Source: an uncultured Actinomycetes bacterium (lineage in GTDB: Bacteria; Actinomycetota; Acidimicrobiia; Acidimicrobiales; Microtrichaceae). From it: 8,234 nucleotides of DNA. Shown piece by piece: positions 5,558 to 8,234 of the stretch. The notes under the pieces were generated by a model that saw only the letters and a program-made list of their open reading frames with translations, ran no database searches and was not told where the DNA came from. Position 1 is the stretch's first letter; every line of letters begins with the position of its first letter. Position numbers and translations under genes: made by a program. Location of the stretch: assembly GCA_903953195.1 (NCBI GenBank), contig CAJBIS010000275.1, positions 1-8,234 of the forward strand, in the 5' to 3' direction.

Positions 5558-7275
5558 TGCATGATCTGGTGATTCGTCAGGGCACGGTCGTCGACGGCAC
5601 AGGGTCGCCGTCGGTGGTGGCGGACGTCGCGATCGACGGAGATCGCATCGTCGAGGTCGGGCCGCCCGGGAGTGCCGGGCCGGCGCGCCGCACGATCGAC
5701 GCCGACGGCCGACTCGTCACCCCGGGTTGGGTTGACGTCCACACCCACTACGACGGTCAGGCCACCTGGGATCCCGAGGTGTCGCCGTCCGGCTGGCACG
5801 GTGTCACCACGGTGGTCATGGGGAACTGCGGCGTCGGATTCGCTCCGGCCGCGCCCGAGCGGCGCGAGTGGCTGATCCAGCTGATGGAGGGGGTCGAGGA
5901 CATTCCGGGCACGGCGCTGGCCGAGGGCATGAGCTGGAACTGGGAGACCTTCCCCGAGTACCTCGACGAGCTCGACCGGATGCCGCGTGTCCTCGACGTC
6001 GCCGCACTCGTCCCCCACGGCGCGGTGCGCGCGTACGTGATGGGTGACCGCGGTGCGGCCAACGAGGAGGCCAACGCTGACGACATCGCTGCGATGGCCG
6101 AGATCGTCACGGAGGCGATCCGCGCCGGGGCCGCCGGATTCTCGACGACCCGCACGGTGCTGCACCGGGCCAAGGACGGCGAGCTGGCGGCCGGCACGAC
6201 GGCGTCGGTCGACGAGCTGCTCGGCATCGGTGACGCGCTCGGCGCCGCGGGCGGCGGTGTGTTCGAGTTGGCGAGCGACATGGTCGTACCCGCCGACGAG
6301 TTCACCTGGATGGCCGAGCTCTCCCGACGAACCGGGCGGACGGTCACGTTCAACTGTCTCCAGTCCGACGTCTGGCCGGAGCAGTGGCGTGAACTGCTCG
6401 ACCTGTCGGATGCCGCGAACGCGACGGGCGCGCACATCGTCCCGCAGGTCGCCGGTCGGCCCGCGTGCCTGCTGTTCGGGCTCGAGTCGTCGGTGCACCC
6501 GTTCATCGCGCACCCCACCTATCGGGCGCTGCGCGGCCTCCCGCTCGCAGAGCGCGTCGCCCGCATGCGGACCCCCGAGGTGCGCGACGAGATCCTGTCG
6601 GAGACGGTCGACGTCGACCCGTTCGTGAACTACCTCCTGACCAGCTTCCACAAGCTGTTCCCGCTCGGCGACCCGCCGGACTACGAGCCCGGCCCCGAGG
6701 CGAGCGTGGCGGCGATCGCGGCGCGTGAGGGCCGCACGCCCGAGTCGGTCGCCTACGACCTGCTGCTCGAGCGGGACGGCCACGAGCTCCTCTACTTCCC
6801 GCTGCTCGGCTACAGCCACGGCGACTTCGGAGCGATGCAGTCGATGCTCGAGCGTCCGGGCACCGTGCTCGGGCTCGGTGACGGCGGTGCGCACTGCGGG
6901 CTGCTGTGCGATGCGAGCCTGCCCACCTACATGCTCACCCACTGGGTCCGCGACCGCGAGCGCGGCGAGCGGTTCGGTCTGGAGCGCGCCGTGGCCATGC
7001 AGACGAGCGAGACGGCGGCCCTCTACGGCTTCGCGGACCGGGGCGTGCTCGCACCGGGCTTCCGTGCGGACGTCAACGTCATCGACTTCGACGCGCTGCG
7101 TCTCGCTCCACCGGAGATGGTGCACGACCTCCCGGCCGGAGGTCGACGGCTGGTGCAGCGGGTGACCGGCTACGACGCGACGATCTGCGCCGGCGTGCCG
7201 GTCCGGCTCGCCGACGAGTTCACCGGCGAGCGGCCCGGTCGGCTGGTCCGTGGCACCCGCCCGGCGCCCCGCTGA
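5557..7275 (+). CDS. N-acyl-D-amino-acid deacylase-like amidohydrolase
   Basis: A 572-residue enzyme of the D-aminoacylase / Amidohydro_3 family (COG3653), whose best-known members release D-amino acids from N-acylated forms. The N-terminal beta-sandwich MHDLVIRQGTVVDGTG...DVAIDGDRIVEVG (1-35) and the C-terminal part (GVLAPGFRADVNVIDFDALRL, 497-516) frame a TIM barrel. Metal-site residues seen: H62 and H64 in DVHTHYDGQATWDP, C91 in GNCGVGFAP, and the catalytic D442 in LGDGGAHCG. The two further His ligands of classical D-aminoacylases (220 and 250 in the Alcaligenes enzyme) have no counterpart: the first region reads GGGVFELASD (232-241) and the second VTFNCLQSD (263-271). A STTRTVLHRAKDGEL segment (196-210) recalls a subfamily often annotated only as 'amidohydrolase'. 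Substrate and activity are therefore open. The ATG has no ribosome site but an ideally spaced -10 box, so the mRNA may be leaderless. It is probably co-expressed with the next gene, 15 bases away. Confidence 0.9.
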   Translation: MHDLVIRQGTVVDGTGSPSVVADVAIDGDRIVEVGPPGSAGPARRTIDADGRLVTPGWVDVHTHYDGQATWDPEVSPSGWHGVTTVVMGNCGVGFAPAAPERREWLIQLMEGVEDIPGTALAEGMSWNWETFPEYLDELDRMPRVLDVAALVPHGAVRAYVMGDRGAANEEANADDIAAMAEIVTEAIRAGAAGFSTTRTVLHRAKDGELAAGTTASVDELLGIGDALGAAGGGVFELASDMVVPADEFTWMAELSRRTGRTVTFNCLQSDVWPEQWRELLDLSDAANATGAHIVPQVAGRPACLLFGLESSVHPFIAHPTYRALRGLPLAERVARMRTPEVRDEILSETVDVDPFVNYLLTSFHKLFPLGDPPDYEPGPEASVAAIAAREGRTPESVAYDLLLERDGHELLYFPLLGYSHGDFGAMQSMLERPGTVLGLGDGGAHCGLLCDASLPTYMLTHWVRDRERGERFGLERAVAMQTSETAALYGFADRGVLAPGFRADVNVIDFDALRLAPPEMVHDLPAGGRRLVQRVTGYDATICAGVPVRLADEFTGERPGRLVRGTRPAPR

Positions 7276-7294
7276 GCACGGTCGGTCGTCGTGC
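7276..7294 (+). promoter_or_regulatory. Hairpin covering the start codon of the oxidoreductase gene
   Basis: GCACG (7276-7280) pairs with CGTGC (7290-7294) around a 9-base loop. It begins on the base after the deacylase stop and places the GTG start (7291-7293) in the right arm. There is no ribosome binding site. Ribosomes finishing the deacylase would open it, which fits translational coupling. With 5 pairs it is only moderately stable. Confidence 0.35.
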
Positions 7295-8234
7295 AGGTGC
7301 TCGCCCCGATCTACGGACTCGCCGATGCCGCCGACGCGGCGCGTTCGCTCGAGTCGGCCGGCGTCGACGGCGTCTTCACCTTCGAGGGGCCGCACGACGT
7401 GTTCCTGCCACTGGCGCTCGCGGCGCAGGCCACCGATCTCGCGGTGATGACCAACGTCGCCATCGCGTTCCCGCGCAACGCGATCCACCTGGCCCACGCC
7501 GCATGGGACCTGCACGAGCTGTCGAACGGTCGCTTCACCCTGGGGCTCGGCGCGCAGGTGCGCACGCACGTGGAGCGGCGGTTCGGTGTGGACTTCGACC
7601 GGCCGGTCGAACGGATGCGTGACACGGTCGAGGCGGTCCGGGCAGTGTTCCGCACCTGGCAGACCGGTGAGCGGCTCGACCACCGGGGCCCGTTCCGGAC
7701 CCACACGCTCATGACGCCCATGTTCTCCCCGCAGCCGCACCCGGCCGGACCGCCCAGGATCGCCGTCGGTGGCCTGGGGCCCCGGATGTGCGCGCTCGCC
7801 GCCGAGGTCGCCGACGAGCTCGCCGTGATGCCGGTGACGAGCGAGCGGTTCTTCAGCGAGCGCACGCTGCCGGCGGTCGACGCCGGGCTCGGCCGCCGGG
7901 ACAGCAGCCTCGGGGGGCTCGAACTGCTGCCCGAGCTGATCGTCGCCTGCGGTCGGAATGACGACGAGCAGGCGGCGGCCGATGCCGGGTGTCGGGCGCT
8001 GCTCGGCTTCTACTCATCGACCCCCGCCTACCGTCCCGTGTTGGAACACGAGGGGTTCGGCGACCTCCAGCCGGTCGCCCAGTCGCTGACGCGGGAGGGT
8101 CGGTGGGACGAGCTGTCGGCCCTGGTCCCCGACGAGCTGCTCGACCTGGTGGCCGTGCGCGGCACCCCGGAGCAGGTCGCGGCGACCATCGAGCGACGGT
8201 ACGGGGAGCACGCCGAGCGGGTGTGCGTGTACAC
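7291..8234 (+). CDS. LLM-class F420-dependent oxidoreductase (partial, 3' end cut)
   Basis: At least 314 residues, open to the right edge. It belongs to the bacterial luciferase-like TIM-barrel superfamily, and the actinobacterial context and motifs favour cofactor F420 over FMN. The best resemblance is to the TIGR03617-type branch, proteins of roughly 320-340 residues, so only a short C-terminal end should be missing. Landmarks: MQVLAPIYGLADAADAARSLESAGVDGVFTFEGPHDVFLP-type N-terminus (1-40); TNVAIAFPRNAIHLAHAAWDLHELSNGRFTLGLGAQVRTHVERRFG (54-99 in total), with the NGRFTLGLG strand at 79-87; RMRDTVEAVRAVF (108-120); FRTHTLMTPMFSP (135-147); IAVGGLGPRM (157-166), likely near the cofactor phosphate; and the late helix GTPEQVAATIERRY (291-304). 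GTG 7291 is the first start codon after an in-frame stop at 7273, which is also the deacylase stop. The substrate is unknown; a hydride-transfer step on the product of the neighbouring amidohydrolases is a reasonable guess. Confidence 0.87.
   Translation, partial: MQVLAPIYGLADAADAARSLESAGVDGVFTFEGPHDVFLPLALAAQATDLAVMTNVAIAFPRNAIHLAHAAWDLHELSNGRFTLGLGAQVRTHVERRFGVDFDRPVERMRDTVEAVRAVFRTWQTGERLDHRGPFRTHTLMTPMFSPQPHPAGPPRIAVGGLGPRMCALAAEVADELAVMPVTSERFFSERTLPAVDAGLGRRDSSLGGLELLPELIVACGRNDDEQAAADAGCRALLGFYSSTPAYRPVLEHEGFGDLQPVAQSLTREGRWDELSALVPDELLDLVAVRGTPEQVAATIERRYGEHAERVCVY

Noticed and set aside
4062..5558. 498-codon minus-strand open frame opposite the amidohydrolase gene
   Set aside because: Same reason: low-complexity Arg/Glu/Gly/Val composition and no motif, opposite a well-supported gene.
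1261..7292. Repeated 12-mer GTCGGTCGTCGT at 1261-1272 and 7281-7292
   Set aside because: It is low in complexity, made of the most frequent trinucleotides of this DNA, and lies in different orientation to its neighbouring genes. I see no further copy, so chance is the simpler explanation.
5329..7740. 803-codon minus-strand open frame opposite the deacylase gene
   Set aside because: Its protein is Arg/Gly/Val/His-rich with no recognisable motif. It runs antisense to genes with clear family motifs. Long antisense frames are common in high-GC DNA because of codon phase.

Overview
The window is high-GC DNA with strongly biased codons, three or four GTG starts, actinobacterial TANNNT -10 hexamers and one likely leaderless gene. 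It carries a probable F420-dependent luciferase-like oxidoreductase and a six-helix membrane protein of a type I know from actinobacteria. Together these point to a high-GC actinobacterium. I would guess the Acidimicrobiia (Ilumatobacter-like), but the sequence alone does not prove the class. I see no RNA gene, insertion sequence, integrase, CRISPR array or other sign of recent transfer. It reads as ordinary chromosome with compact gene packing.

Layout. (1) On the minus strand, bases 40-1242 encode a secreted lipoprotein metalloprotease of the leishmanolysin (M8) type, with a beta-sandwich-like domain ahead of the catalytic domain. (2) A 154-base divergent region (1243-1396) separates it from (3) a plus-strand class III PLP-dependent aminotransferase (1397-2752). 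(4) After a 127-base gap holding a good core promoter and an untranslated leader comes a cold-shock protein (2880-3083). (5) Its 3' end overlaps a six-helix membrane protein of unknown function (about 3052-4350). (6) This overlaps by GTGA a COG2159-type amidohydrolase (4347-5528). (7) Next is an N-acyl-D-amino-acid deacylase-like amidohydrolase (5557-7275), and (8) a luciferase-like F420-dependent oxidoreductase that runs off the right edge (7291-8234+).

Working together. Genes 6-8 are the best candidate for a functional unit: two metal-dependent amidohydrolase-superfamily enzymes and one probable F420 oxidoreductase, all on one strand with gaps of 28 and 15 bases. This suggests catabolism or modification of a small organic substrate that I cannot name. 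The aminotransferase and the protease lie divergently and may share a control region. The cold-shock gene has its own promoter and leader.

The most interesting non-coding signals are these: a nearly identical core promoter (GGTANNCTCNCGCCA) before the cold-shock and deacylase genes, whose final A is the A of the deacylase ATG; GC-rich hairpins directly at or after four successive stop codons; and a UNCG-type hairpin in the cold-shock leader. I found no clearly new multi-gene system such as a defence or mobile system.
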